Source of the DNA: Sulfitobacter sp. F26169L
Lineage (GTDB): Bacteria > Pseudomonadota > Alphaproteobacteria > Rhodobacterales > Rhodobacteraceae
Assembly: GCF_026410285.1 (NCBI RefSeq)
Contig: NZ_JAPMLP010000002.1
Location: forward strand, 379,501 to 443,500
DNA length: 64,000 nt
Direction: 5' to 3'
Part shown: in pieces, positions 17,282 through 25,668 of the stretch
How the letters are laid out: each line of letters begins with the position of its first letter
Numbering within the stretch: position 1 is the first letter of the stretch
Made by a program: the position numbers and the translations under genes
Notes under the pieces: model-generated
The model's database searches: none
What the model was told of the DNA's origin: nothing
The model's input: the letters and a program-made list of their open reading frames with translations, nothing else

Positions 17282-19123
17282 ATGTTTCGATTTTTTGAAA
17301 ATCTGGTGGATCCTTATGTGGACTATCCGCAAGAAGATCGTCCGCCGCGTGACCTTTGGTCTTTTTTCAAAGGATATAGCCAACCGTTCAAAACAATATT
17401 TGCGGTCACAGCGTTCATGTCCATTGTTGTGGCCGCGATCGAGATCGGATTGATCTATTACATGGGGCGGATCGTGGATATTCTCGATCAGGGCCCAGAG
17501 GAAATGTGGGCCCGCCACGGCGCCGAATTGATCATCGTCGGACTGTTTATCGTGTTCCTGCGTCCGCTCATTCAGGCGGTTGATGTTGCGTTGATAAGCA
17601 ACGCGATTTTGCCGAACTTCGGCACGTTGATCCGCTGGCGCGCGCACCGGCAGGTTTTGCGCCAGTCGGTAGGATGGTTCGAGAATGATTTCGCGGGACG
17701 TATTGCAAACCGCATCATGCAGACGCCGCCCGCAGCGGGTGAAGTTGTCTTTCAGGCTTTTGACGCGATTTCGTTCTCGCTCGCCTATTTGATCGGTGCC
17801 GCAATTCTGTTGACCTCTGCCGATCCGCAGCTTCTGGTGCCGCTGGTAGCGTGGTTTGCTGTCTACTTCGTGCTTTCGCGCTGGGCGATCAGACGGATTG
17901 GTCCTGCGTCCAAGGCGGCATCTGATGCGCGTTCTGCGGTGACGGGGCGGGTGGTTGATGCCTATACCAACATCCATTCCGTCAAGATGTTTGCGCACCA
18001 TGATCGTGAAGAGCTGTATGCCAAAGAGGCGATCGAAGAAGCACGCCGCACGTTCCAGATTGAACAGCGGATCTATACGATTATGGATTTTTCGCTGGTG
18101 ATGCTGAACGGGCTCTTGATCGTCGGTGTTGTGGGTTGGGCGCTGGCGCTGTGGTTTCAGGGCCAGGCGAGTGTCGGTACAGTTGCCGCTGCCGCAACGC
18201 TAACACTGCGGCTTAATTCGATGACAGCGTGGATCATGTGGGCGCTTTCTGCGTTCTTCCGCCAGCTTGGTGTAGTCGCGGAAGGGATGGAGACGATTGC
18301 CCAGCCGATTACGCTGGTTGATGCGCCCGATGCAAAGCCGCTGGAGTTGACAGACGGGCGGATCGAGATGAAGGGGCTGACCCATCATTACGGCCGTAGA
18401 TCGGGCGGTCTGAATGCTGTTGATCTGACGATAGAGCCGGGCCAGAAAATCGGGTTGATCGGGCGATCAGGTGCGGGAAAATCGACCCTGCTAAAGCTGC
18501 TTTTGCGATTTTACGATGCCGAAGCGGGCCTGATCGAGATTGACGGACAGGACATAAACGGCGTCACTCAAGAAAGCTTGCGCCGCCAGATCGGGATGGT
18601 CCAACAGGACAGCGCGCTGCTGCACCGTTCCGTTCTGGAGAACATCCGCTATGGACGCCCCGAAGCAAGTGAAGCCGAAGCGATTGCGGCGGCCCGTCAG
18701 GCCGAAGCGCATGAGTTTATTGAAGGCTTGCAAGACCCCGAGGGAAACACAGGTTATGCATCGCGGGTTGGGGAGAGGGGTGTGAAACTTTCCGGCGGCC
18801 AGAGGCAACGGATCACGCTTGCGCGCGTTATCCTTAAAGATGCGCCGATCCTGTTGCTGGACGAGGCGACAAGCGCGCTGGACAGTGAAGTTGAGGCGGC
18901 GATCCAGGAGACGCTCTATGGGATGATGGAGGGGAAAACGGTAATCGCCATTGCGCACCGTCTGTCCACCATTGCGCGGATGGACCGAATTCTGGTGCTG
19001 GATAAGGGCCGGATTGTGGAGGACGGCGACCACGACGCGCTTTTGGCTGCAAACGGACTATATGCCCAATTCTGGGCGCGCCAATCCGGCGGGTTTTTGA
19101 AGACGGAAGAAGACGAGACGTGA
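17282..19123 (+). CDS. ABC exporter half-transporter, first of a pair
   Basis: The protein has 613 residues: an N-terminal six-helix exporter domain (about 30-330) fused to an ATPase. Walker A GRSGAGKST is at about 394-402, the signature LSGGQRQR starts near 503, Walker B plus catalytic glutamate reads ILLLDEATSALD, and the H-loop is IAHRLST. All catalytic elements are intact. The stop overlaps the start of the second half-transporter in GTGA, which strongly suggests a heterodimer. The exported substrate cannot be read from sequence; lipid, peptide and drug exporters share this plan. Confidence 0.9.
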   Translation: MFRFFENLVDPYVDYPQEDRPPRDLWSFFKGYSQPFKTIFAVTAFMSIVVAAIEIGLIYYMGRIVDILDQGPEEMWARHGAELIIVGLFIVFLRPLIQAVDVALISNAILPNFGTLIRWRAHRQVLRQSVGWFENDFAGRIANRIMQTPPAAGEVVFQAFDAISFSLAYLIGAAILLTSADPQLLVPLVAWFAVYFVLSRWAIRRIGPASKAASDARSAVTGRVVDAYTNIHSVKMFAHHDREELYAKEAIEEARRTFQIEQRIYTIMDFSLVMLNGLLIVGVVGWALALWFQGQASVGTVAAAATLTLRLNSMTAWIMWALSAFFRQLGVVAEGMETIAQPITLVDAPDAKPLELTDGRIEMKGLTHHYGRRSGGLNAVDLTIEPGQKIGLIGRSGAGKSTLLKLLLRFYDAEAGLIEIDGQDINGVTQESLRRQIGMVQQDSALLHRSVLENIRYGRPEASEAEAIAAARQAEAHEFIEGLQDPEGNTGYASRVGERGVKLSGGQRQRITLARVILKDAPILLLDEATSALDSEVEAAIQETLYGMMEGKTVIAIAHRLSTIARMDRILVLDKGRIVEDGDHDALLAANGLYAQFWARQSGGFLKTEEDET

Positions 19124-20952
19124 ATATTGGAAACTGGATCAACCCCTTCCGCCCCGCAGAGGGGCCGCCGCCGCAAACATTGGGTGCCTTTATGCGCTGG
19201 TGCCTGTCGGGCGCATGGCCTGCGCTATGGATTGCGGCGGCACTGTCGGCGTTTGCTGGCGCGTTAGAGGCTGGCACGGCCTTGATCCTGGGCTGGATAA
19301 TCGATGCGACGGTTGCCAGTGGACCGGAGGCTTTTTTTGACGGGCGCAATACTGCAATGATCGCCGTTGCTGTCGGATTTTTTCTGATCGCGCGGCCTTT
19401 GTTTTTTGGCCTGTCGGCAGCGGCAAATGCGATTGTTGTACAGCCCAACGTCAACCCGCTGGTTCTGTCGCGGCTGCACCGTTGGTCGCTGGGGCAAAAC
19501 GTGACGTTTTTTGATGATGATTTTGCGGGACGGATTGCGCAAAAGCAGATGCAGGCCGCCCGCGCGGTGACCGATGTCGCGGCAGAGATGATCAATGTGG
19601 TTTCTTTTGCGCTGGCGTCGCTGTTCGGCTCGGTTCTTTTGCTATCTTCGATCAACGGCTGGGTTGCTGTTGGTCTGGCGGTCTGGCTGGTGCTGTATTT
19701 CGCACTGATCAACTGGTTTCTGCCGCGTATCCGGAAACGGTCGGCGGCGCGGGCTGGCGCGCGCTCTATGGTGTCGGGGCAGGTGGTGGACACAATCACA
19801 AACATCAAAACCGTGAAGCTGTTCGCCCATGACGATCACGAAGACCGTGCCGCGCTGGATGCGATGGAGAGTTTCCGCAAGCGCGCGTTGTCTTTCGGAT
19901 ATCTTGCATCAGGTTTCCGGTTTGCGTTGATGAGCCTTGCAGGCGTGTTACCGGTGTTGTTGATCGGGGCGACTGTGCTGCTCTGGCAGCGCGGCATGGC
20001 GACTGCGGGTGATATTGCAGCCGCCGGTGCGATTGCGATCCGTATCGCGCAGATGACTGGCTGGGTCAGCTTTACGATGATGGCGATCTATTCCAACATC
20101 GGTGAAATCGAAGATGGGATGCGCACTCTGACCCCGCGCACACGGCTGGACAACGCGCCGGACGCAAAGGCGCTGGATGCAACCGGGGGCGAAGTGCGAT
20201 TTGAAGGGGTCGGCTTTGCCTATGGACGCGACACAGGCGGGATCGAAAGTATTGATCTGACGATCGGTGCGGGTGAAAAGCTGGGCGTTGTCGGTGCCTC
20301 CGGTGCGGGTAAATCAACGCTGGTTTCCCTGATGCTCAGGCTCTACGAGGCGGAAAATGGCCGTATTCTGATTGACGGGCAAGATATCAGGGACGTGACG
20401 CAAGAAAGCTTGAGGCGCGCAATAGCGATGGTCACGCAGGAAACGGCAATGTTCAACCGATCAGCGCGCGCGAATATCATGTACGGCCGTCCCGATGCGT
20501 CAGAGGAAGAGATGATTGCCGCTGCCAAACAAGCCGAAGCGCACGAATTTATCTTTGAACTGGAAGACCACAAAGGCCGCACGGGATATGATGCCCATCT
20601 GGGTGAGCGGGGTGTGAAGCTGTCGGGTGGCCAACGGCAACGGATCGCGCTGGCGCGGGCAATTATCAAGGATGCACCAATTCTTGTGTTGGACGAAGCG
20701 ACAAGTGCGTTGGACAGTGAGGTCGAAGCGGCAATCCAATCCGCGCTTGAGCGGGTTATGGAAGGCAAAACCGTGATGGCAATCGCCCACCGTCTGTCGA
20801 CCCTGCGCGAGATGGACCGTATCGTTGTACTGGACCACGGGCGCATTGCCGAAGCGGGCAGCCACGACGAATTGCTGGCGCTGGGTGGTTTGTATGCGGG
20901 GTATTGGAAACGCCAGTCCGGCGGGTTTCTGGACCTGAAAGCAGCGGAATAG
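19120..20952 (+). CDS. ABC exporter half-transporter, second of a pair
   Basis: The protein has 610 residues from a GTG start overlapping the upstream stop. It has the same architecture as its neighbour: membrane domain, Walker A GASGAGKST at about 392-400, signature LSGGQRQR from about 501, Walker B ILVLDEATSALD and H-loop IAHRLST. The two proteins are clearly paralogous, sharing segments such as the membrane-domain FAGRIA and the VTQESLRR stretch, so the pair arose by tandem duplication. Both nucleotide sites look active, unlike many heterodimeric exporters with one degenerate site. Confidence 0.9.
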   Translation: MNIGNWINPFRPAEGPPPQTLGAFMRWCLSGAWPALWIAAALSAFAGALEAGTALILGWIIDATVASGPEAFFDGRNTAMIAVAVGFFLIARPLFFGLSAAANAIVVQPNVNPLVLSRLHRWSLGQNVTFFDDDFAGRIAQKQMQAARAVTDVAAEMINVVSFALASLFGSVLLLSSINGWVAVGLAVWLVLYFALINWFLPRIRKRSAARAGARSMVSGQVVDTITNIKTVKLFAHDDHEDRAALDAMESFRKRALSFGYLASGFRFALMSLAGVLPVLLIGATVLLWQRGMATAGDIAAAGAIAIRIAQMTGWVSFTMMAIYSNIGEIEDGMRTLTPRTRLDNAPDAKALDATGGEVRFEGVGFAYGRDTGGIESIDLTIGAGEKLGVVGASGAGKSTLVSLMLRLYEAENGRILIDGQDIRDVTQESLRRAIAMVTQETAMFNRSARANIMYGRPDASEEEMIAAAKQAEAHEFIFELEDHKGRTGYDAHLGERGVKLSGGQRQRIALARAIIKDAPILVLDEATSALDSEVEAAIQSALERVMEGKTVMAIAHRLSTLREMDRIVVLDHGRIAEAGSHDELLALGGLYAGYWKRQSGGFLDLKAAE

Positions 20953-20958
20953 GGGCTG

Positions 20959-20979
20959 GCGGGGCAGGCTTGGCCCCGC
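20959..20979. other. GC-rich stem-loop between exporter and RNA methyltransferase genes
   Basis: GCGGGGC and GCCCCGC form a perfect 7-bp stem with a 7-base loop just after the exporter stop. No T-run follows on either strand. It could be a weak terminator or an mRNA-stabilising end. Confidence 0.35.
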
Positions 20980-20991
20980 TATGGCGGGAGC

Positions 20992-22209
20992 ATGACAGAA
21001 TATAAAATCACCCGCCTCGGACTTTATGGTGACGGAATCGCTGAAGGTCCGGTGTTTGCACCAATGACCCTCCCCGGAGAGGTTGTTACCGGCGCGCTGG
21101 ATGGATCGACGCTGCGTGATGTAAAAATCATCACCCCGTCAGATGCCCGCGTTGCACCGCCTTGCCGCCATTTCAAATCTTGTGGCGGTTGCCAGCTTCA
21201 ACATGCGTCAGATGCCCTGGTAGCAGAATGGAAGACAGATGTTATTGCGCAAGCTTTGGCCGCGCAAGGAATCCGTACAGAAATTCGCCCGATTGTGACA
21301 TCACCAGCCCGATCGCGCCGCCGCGCAACTTTTGCTGCTCGCCGCACCAAAAAGGGAACGATGTCGGGCTTTCACGGGCGCGCGTCAGGTACGGTGATCG
21401 AAATCCCCGATTGTCAGTTGGTCGAACCGGCACTTTTGGAAGCCCGCGAAATTGCAGAGGCACTGGCAGAGCTTGGCGGCAGCCGAAAGGCCACGCTGGC
21501 GGTTACGGTCACCAGTTCGCCGCGTGGATTGGACATTCAGGCGAGCGGTGGGAAACCATTGGACGGACCATTGCGAATCACACTTGCCGGTCTGTGCGAG
21601 AGCCGCGGCTTTGCGCGACTTACATGGGAAGACGAGGTGATCGCGCAGCGCGCGCCGCCGGTCCAGCGCTTTGGCGTAGCGGATGTCTGCCCGCCTCCGG
21701 GTGCGTTTATGCAGGCCACTGCCCACGGCGAGGCGCAGTTACTGGCGGCCGTTCAGGAAGCGGTGCAAGGTGCCAAACGGATCGTCGATCTGTTCGCAGG
21801 CTGCGGCACCTTCACATTGCCCCTGGCAGAAAACGCTGAAATTCTGGCGGTGGAAGGTGATGCGCAGATGCTGGAAGCTATGGATAAGGGGTGGCGCATG
21901 GCGAAGGGGTTGAAAACCGTCACCCACGCTGCGCGCGATCTGTACCGCCGCCCGCTATTGCCCGATGAATTTAAAAAATTTGACGCGGTGGTAATTGATC
22001 CACCGCGCGCGGGTGCCGAGGCGCAGACAGCTGAACTGGTGCGCAGTGAAATAAGCCGTATTGCATATGTCTCATGCAACCCGATTACTTTTGCGCGGGA
22101 TGTGGCGCAAATGGTTGCTGGCGGATTTACGCTGGACTGGGTGCAGCCTGTTGATCAGTTTCGCTGGTCGTCGCATATCGAACTGGCCGCGCAACTGACG
22201 CGGCGGTGA
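20992..22209 (+). CDS. Class I SAM-dependent RNA (uracil-5) methyltransferase, RumA/TrmA family
   Basis: The protein has 405 residues, with GGGAG just before the ATG. The N-terminal Fe-S cluster ligands are Cys58, Cys64 and Cys67 (CRHFKSCGGCQ) plus Cys141. The SAM site is IVDLFAGCGTFTLPLAE, and the catalytic nucleophile is Cys362 in AYVSCNPITFARD. The family makes 5-methyluridine in 23S rRNA or tRNA. The cluster-containing form points to a 23S rRNA enzyme, but the exact position cannot be assigned. It is followed by an intrinsic terminator. Confidence 0.9.
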   Translation: MTEYKITRLGLYGDGIAEGPVFAPMTLPGEVVTGALDGSTLRDVKIITPSDARVAPPCRHFKSCGGCQLQHASDALVAEWKTDVIAQALAAQGIRTEIRPIVTSPARSRRRATFAARRTKKGTMSGFHGRASGTVIEIPDCQLVEPALLEAREIAEALAELGGSRKATLAVTVTSSPRGLDIQASGGKPLDGPLRITLAGLCESRGFARLTWEDEVIAQRAPPVQRFGVADVCPPPGAFMQATAHGEAQLLAAVQEAVQGAKRIVDLFAGCGTFTLPLAENAEILAVEGDAQMLEAMDKGWRMAKGLKTVTHAARDLYRRPLLPDEFKKFDAVVIDPPRAGAEAQTAELVRSEISRIAYVSCNPITFARDVAQMVAGGFTLDWVQPVDQFRWSSHIELAAQLTRR

Positions 22210-22243
22210 TAGCGACCAAGAAGTAACGGGTGCCGTAAAACTT

Positions 22244-22284
22244 GAAGAATCCAGATTGACCGCTTTGGGAATCTTCTTTTTTTT
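22244..22284 (+). terminator. Intrinsic terminator after the RNA methyltransferase gene
   Basis: GAAGAATCC pairs with GGAATCTTC (eight of nine positions) across a 15-base loop, followed by eight T. It is well placed 35 bases after the stop codon. Confidence 0.75.
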
Positions 22285-22335
22285 GATACAGGATTTGGTA
22301 AATAATAATCCGTCAACGGATGAGGCAGCAGGCAT

Positions 22336-22833
22336 ATGAAACGTAGAAATCTCATTTTGGGCAGTGCAGCGGTTGCAACACTCGGGGCGTGCAGCCCCAG
22401 CAAATTCAAACGCTACAATGGGCCGGACGTGACCGGCATCGTCGTGAACAAGGGTGAGCGGCGGATGTATCTTCTGAACGAAGATCGCGTTTTGAACGAC
22501 TACAAAATATTTCTCGGCTTTGCGCCCGAAGGGCACAAGCAATTTGAGGGTGACGGCAAGACGCCAGAGGGAATCTACCGGATTGACCGTCGTAACCCGA
22601 ACAGCCGTTTTCATCTCTCTCTTGGTATTTCGTATCCGAACGCTGTGGATATCCAAAAAGCGCGGGAGATGGGGAAATCACCCGGTGGTGAGATTTTCAT
22701 CCACGGTCAGAGACATCCAATGCGTCCGGACAAGGATGATTGGACTTGGGGCTGCATCGCAGTGAATAACAAGCAGATCGAAAAAATGTACGCGATGATC
22801 CAGGACGGCACGCCGATTTCGATCAATCCTTAA
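22336..22833 (+). CDS. L,D-transpeptidase lipoprotein (YkuD domain)
   Basis: The protein has 165 residues. The N-terminal lipoprotein signal MKRRNLILGSAAVATLGAC has its lipobox ending at Cys19. The YkuD domain carries the catalytic pair IFIHGQ (His123) and DWTWGCIAVNN (Cys140). The usual Ser/Thr before the GC motif is replaced by Trp, a common variant. These enzymes make 3-3 peptidoglycan crosslinks or attach proteins to the wall, here tethered to a membrane on the periplasmic side. It is convergent with a CAP-domain lipoprotein, and a second YkuD gene lies at 23530. Confidence 0.9.
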   Translation: MKRRNLILGSAAVATLGACSPSKFKRYNGPDVTGIVVNKGERRMYLLNEDRVLNDYKIFLGFAPEGHKQFEGDGKTPEGIYRIDRRNPNSRFHLSLGISYPNAVDIQKAREMGKSPGGEIFIHGQRHPMRPDKDDWTWGCIAVNNKQIEKMYAMIQDGTPISINP

Positions 22834-22843
22834 CGCGGTGGTT

Positions 22844-22860
22844 CTGACCCTTCGGGTCAG
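22844..22860. terminator. Small hairpin between convergent genes
   Basis: CTGACCC-TTC-GGGTCAG is a perfect 7-bp hairpin between convergent stops; its right arm overlaps the stop codon of the CAP-domain gene. No T-run flanks it, so a bidirectional terminator role is only tentative. Confidence 0.35.
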
Positions 22861-23366
22861 CTACCAAGTACCAGCGTCCACCAGATTTTGCCGTTATCTT
22901 CCTGAAACCACGAAAATCCCATTTGGCGGGCATCGGGTGACATGATGATGCGGCGCGTATCTGGTTGGGACATCCACGCGCCGAGTGTCTCAAGCTCTGA
23001 TTCGTAGGTTTCGGAAATCACCTCGCCCACCAGTGTGCCCGCGTACCCGACACGTTGCACACGATCCACAGGCGACGATCCGTCAGAGCCAAAGTGCCAA
23101 GGACGGTTCTGGACCTGCATATCGCGTGAGTGCGTTGCGGCAGCTGCTGTAAGCTGCGCATTCAGCGTCAGAGGTGTAAGAGCAGAAGCGCTGCGCAAGG
23201 TATTAACCGAATCCAGCATGCGGAACGGAATTTTCTCCGCTTCGCGGTGGCTGATCTTATAAGCTGTGGGTACGGGCCGTCCGTCCGTGCCCATGCGCGG
23301 AGCAGCAGGCTGACAGGCGGACAAGCCTACGACTGCAACCAGTAAAAGAGTAAAACTACGGATCAT
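22857..23366 (-). CDS. CAP/SCP-domain lipoprotein
   Basis: The protein has 169 residues. The signal MIRSFTLLLVAVVGLSAC ends at the lipobox Cys18. The mature part shows a bacterial CAP (SCP/PR1) pattern: MLDSVNTLRSASALTPLTLN, AAATHSRDM, RPWHFGSDGSSPVDRVQRVG, then GEVISE and a late W segment. CAP proteins are secreted or envelope-bound, and their bacterial function is mostly unknown. Its position between two L,D-transpeptidase genes suggests a role in envelope or cell-wall maintenance; this is context only. Confidence 0.82.
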   Translation of the reverse strand: MIRSFTLLLVAVVGLSACQPAAPRMGTDGRPVPTAYKISHREAEKIPFRMLDSVNTLRSASALTPLTLNAQLTAAAATHSRDMQVQNRPWHFGSDGSSPVDRVQRVGYAGTLVGEVISETYESELETLGAWMSQPDTRRIIMSPDARQMGFSWFQEDNGKIWWTLVLGS

Positions 23367-23467
23367 TACGCTACTCCAAGCCTAAATATGTAGCGTTGCC
23401 TTACATGCTGGGGTGCAACAGTTCAAATACACTTCGCGGTGAACCGCCTATATCGCGCGGGTTTGAT

Positions 23468-23496
23468 TTGAAAACGTGTCTTTGGCGCAATATAGG
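23468..23496 (+). promoter_or_regulatory. Sigma-70-like promoter for the second L,D-transpeptidase gene
   Basis: TTGAAA (23468) and TATAGG (23491) are spaced by 17 bases, 34 bases ahead of the ATG at 23530. Good -35 and spacing; sequence match only. Confidence 0.45.
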
Positions 23497-23529
23497 GAAG
23501 GCAGGAGCTTTTTTAGCCGGAGACATGAG

Positions 23530-24144
23530 ATGTCAGACCAAACATTCAAGATGAACACCCGCCGCGGGTTTCTTGCGGGAAGCGCGGCAATGCTGGCCGC
23601 GCCCGCAATTGCGCAGACATCAGGCGCCGCTTTTGATGGCAGCGCGACCACGGAAGTAGAGCGTGATATCAATGAAGTCGTGCGCCGCAATATTTCCAGC
23701 TTTCGCAAACTTGATTGGCAGCCGTATTTCAAAAGCACCAAGAACGGTGCAATTCTTGTCGATATTGATAGTCGCGCCGTTCACTATTGGTCAGAAGATC
23801 AATCGACGTACAAGCTGTACCCATCCAGTGTACCCCTGACAAAAGAATTGACCCGCCGTGGCCGGACAGAAGTTGTGCGCAAGGTCGAAGGACCAAGCTG
23901 GCGCCCGACGCCCTCGATGCTGGAGCGTAATCCGGAATGGCCCAAATTCATCGGCCCCGGCCCTGAAAATCCGTTAGGAACACATGCGTTGTACCTGTCT
24001 TGGACGTATTACCGCATTCACGGTACGCATGATACACGCAAAATCGGGCGCCGTTCATCAAACGGCTGCATCGGCCTTTACAATGAACACATTGCGGAGT
24101 TGTTTAGTGTTGCAAAAGTAGGCACTCAGGTGTTGCTAATTTGA
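23530..24144 (+). CDS. Exported L,D-transpeptidase (YkuD domain), probable Tat substrate
   Basis: The ATG at 23530 has GGAG seven bases upstream; the product has 204 residues. The leader NTRRGFLAGSAAMLAAPAIA carries a twin-arginine-like RRGFL core and ends with an AIA-type cleavage site near residue 28. The catalytic motifs are YYRIHGTHD (His164) and RRSSNGCIGLYNEHI (Cys180). The body matches periplasmic YkuD enzymes that crosslink peptidoglycan. It differs from the neighbouring lipoprotein version in export route and in having the canonical S-x-GC motif. Confidence 0.9.
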   Translation: MSDQTFKMNTRRGFLAGSAAMLAAPAIAQTSGAAFDGSATTEVERDINEVVRRNISSFRKLDWQPYFKSTKNGAILVDIDSRAVHYWSEDQSTYKLYPSSVPLTKELTRRGRTEVVRKVEGPSWRPTPSMLERNPEWPKFIGPGPENPLGTHALYLSWTYYRIHGTHDTRKIGRRSSNGCIGLYNEHIAELFSVAKVGTQVLLI

Positions 24145-24287
24145 CGACAATGTAACGAGAGTCTTGATAGCATAGCGAATGATTATTCCATTTCGCCGAG
24201 AGATGCTATTTACCGATAGTCACGAGGTTAAGTCTGGGTGCGTTTATGCTGAGAATCATAGCGCACCATCTTCTGGAGGTAATTACT

Positions 24288-24470
24288 ATGAAAAAACTCG
24301 TTCTCGCCGCAACTCTTGCAGCTGCCGCTTCTTCCGCTTCCGCTGGCTCGCTGGCAGATCCAATCATCGAAGCACCCGTAATCATCGAGGAAGCATCTAG
24401 CTCTTCCGCTGGTGTTCTGGTTCCACTGCTTCTTTTGGTTCTGGTTGCAGCAGCAATCGCAACTGACTAA
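24288..24470 (+). CDS. Small exported or membrane protein of 60 residues
   Basis: The ATG at 24288 follows GGAGG by nine bases, a strong ribosome site. The product starts with a signal-like segment MKKLVLAATLAAAASSASA. A short acidic stretch (DPIIEAPVIIEE), a serine-rich turn (SSSSAG) and a hydrophobic C-terminal helix of about 17 residues follow (VLVPLLLLVLVAAAIA). An efficient terminator follows, so it is a compact, self-contained gene. I do not recognise a characterised family. Similar small proteins near hemH are, as I recall, found in related Rhodobacterales; a membrane-inserted peptide is the likely state. Confidence 0.8.
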   Translation: MKKLVLAATLAAAASSASAGSLADPIIEAPVIIEEASSSSAGVLVPLLLLVLVAAAIATD

Positions 24471-24492
24471 ATTTCGGTCTTTGACTGAACAT

Positions 24493-24522
24493 AAAAAGGC
24501 GGCGCCCAGCGCCGCCTTTTTT
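24493..24522 (+). terminator. Strong intrinsic terminator, likely bidirectional
   Basis: AAAAAGGCGGCGC pairs perfectly with GCGCCGCCTTTTT over a 3-base loop. The A and T runs allow function on both strands, serving the small protein gene and convergent hemH. Confidence 0.92.
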
Positions 24523-24549
24523 GTGTTTGGCCTTTGGATTTCGAACTGC

Positions 24550-25614
24550 CTAAATCCAACCTTGTAGATTTTCGCGGATCACGTTCGACAGCGCGGTGAT
24601 GTGCGCGTCATCGTCATTCAGGCATGGAATGTAGGTAAAGTGCTCTCCGCCTGCTTCCTCGAAGCTTTCAAAAATCTCTTCGTTAATTTCTTCCAGTGTC
24701 TCGATGCAATCGGATGAAAAGGCCGGTGCGCAAACGGCGATGTTCTTTTTGCCTTGCTGGGCCAGTCGGGCGACCTCTTCAACGGTGTAGGGCTGTAGCC
24801 ATTCTTCGGGGCCGAATTTCGACTGGAAGGTGGTTTTGATGTCGGTGTCTTCCCATCCCAACCGCTCTTTCAGCAGACGGGTCGTTTTTTGGCACTGGCA
24901 GTGATAGGGATCGCCCTCCATCAGATAACGCTTGGGCACTCCGTGATAGGAACAGACCAAAATGTCGGGCCGCGTTTCCAGTTCGGCGTATTTTGTCTCG
25001 ATGGACTTGGCGAGCGCGTCGATGTAATCGGGGCGGTCAAAATAGGGTTCTACGGTCCGGCTGGCAGGTTGCCACTTTTCGCGGGTAAGGGCCTCGAAAA
25101 ACTTGTCGCAGGCCGTTGCTGATGTTGCGCCGGCATACTGCGGATAAAGCGGGAAAAAGAGGATTTTCTGGCACCCGGCCTTGACCAGTTTTTCAACTTT
25201 GCTCTGCGTTGACGGGTTGCCGTAGCGCATACAGAAATCAACCATAACATCATCGCCATAGGTTTTCTGCATTTCGCTGCTGATCTTTGCGGTCTGTGCC
25301 TTTGTAATAGTCAGCAGCGGGCTTTCGCCCTCTTCTTCGTTCCAGATGGATTTATAGGCCGCCCCCGATGAGAAGGGCCGTTTTGTCAGGATGACCAACT
25401 GTAACAGTGGCTGCCATAGCCAGGGCGAATAATCGATCACGCGGCGATCGGACAGGAACTCGTTCAGATAACGCCGCATGGACCAGTAGTCATAATTGTC
25501 CGGTGTGCCCAGATTGGCAATCAGAACGCCGACTTTCGGCCGCATGACGGGCGGATGATCCGCGTCTGCGTGTACGGGGCGTGCTGGGTTTTCTGTGGGG
25601 CGCGTCTCGGTCAT
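24550..25614 (-). CDS. hemH: Ferrochelatase
   Basis: The start chosen is ATG at 25614 because AGGA lies ten bases upstream; an in-frame ATG at 25632 has no such site. The product has 354 residues. Family motifs include KVGVLIANLGTPDNYDYWSM, the catalytic histidine in LVCSYHGVPKRYL, QSKFGPEEWLQPYT, and CAPAFSSDCIETLEEI. It inserts Fe2+ into protoporphyrin IX at the membrane surface, the last step of heme synthesis. CHCQCQKT and late cysteines could bind an Fe-S cluster, as in some ferrochelatases, but this is inference. It lies 54 bases downstream of a methyltransferase gene on the same strand. Confidence 0.95.
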   Translation of the reverse strand: MTETRPTENPARPVHADADHPPVMRPKVGVLIANLGTPDNYDYWSMRRYLNEFLSDRRVIDYSPWLWQPLLQLVILTKRPFSSGAAYKSIWNEEEGESPLLTITKAQTAKISSEMQKTYGDDVMVDFCMRYGNPSTQSKVEKLVKAGCQKILFFPLYPQYAGATSATACDKFFEALTREKWQPASRTVEPYFDRPDYIDALAKSIETKYAELETRPDILVCSYHGVPKRYLMEGDPYHCQCQKTTRLLKERLGWEDTDIKTTFQSKFGPEEWLQPYTVEEVARLAQQGKKNIAVCAPAFSSDCIETLEEINEEIFESFEEAGGEHFTYIPCLNDDDAHITALSNVIRENLQGWI

Positions 25615-25668
25615 GATGGCGGTATCCTGCATAGTGTCTGACGGGACATAGATAGATTTGGCGCGGGG

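Noticed and set aside
17282..20952. Duplicated exporter genes considered as an assembly artefact
   Set aside because: The two proteins share architecture but differ throughout in sequence, so this is an old paralogous pair.
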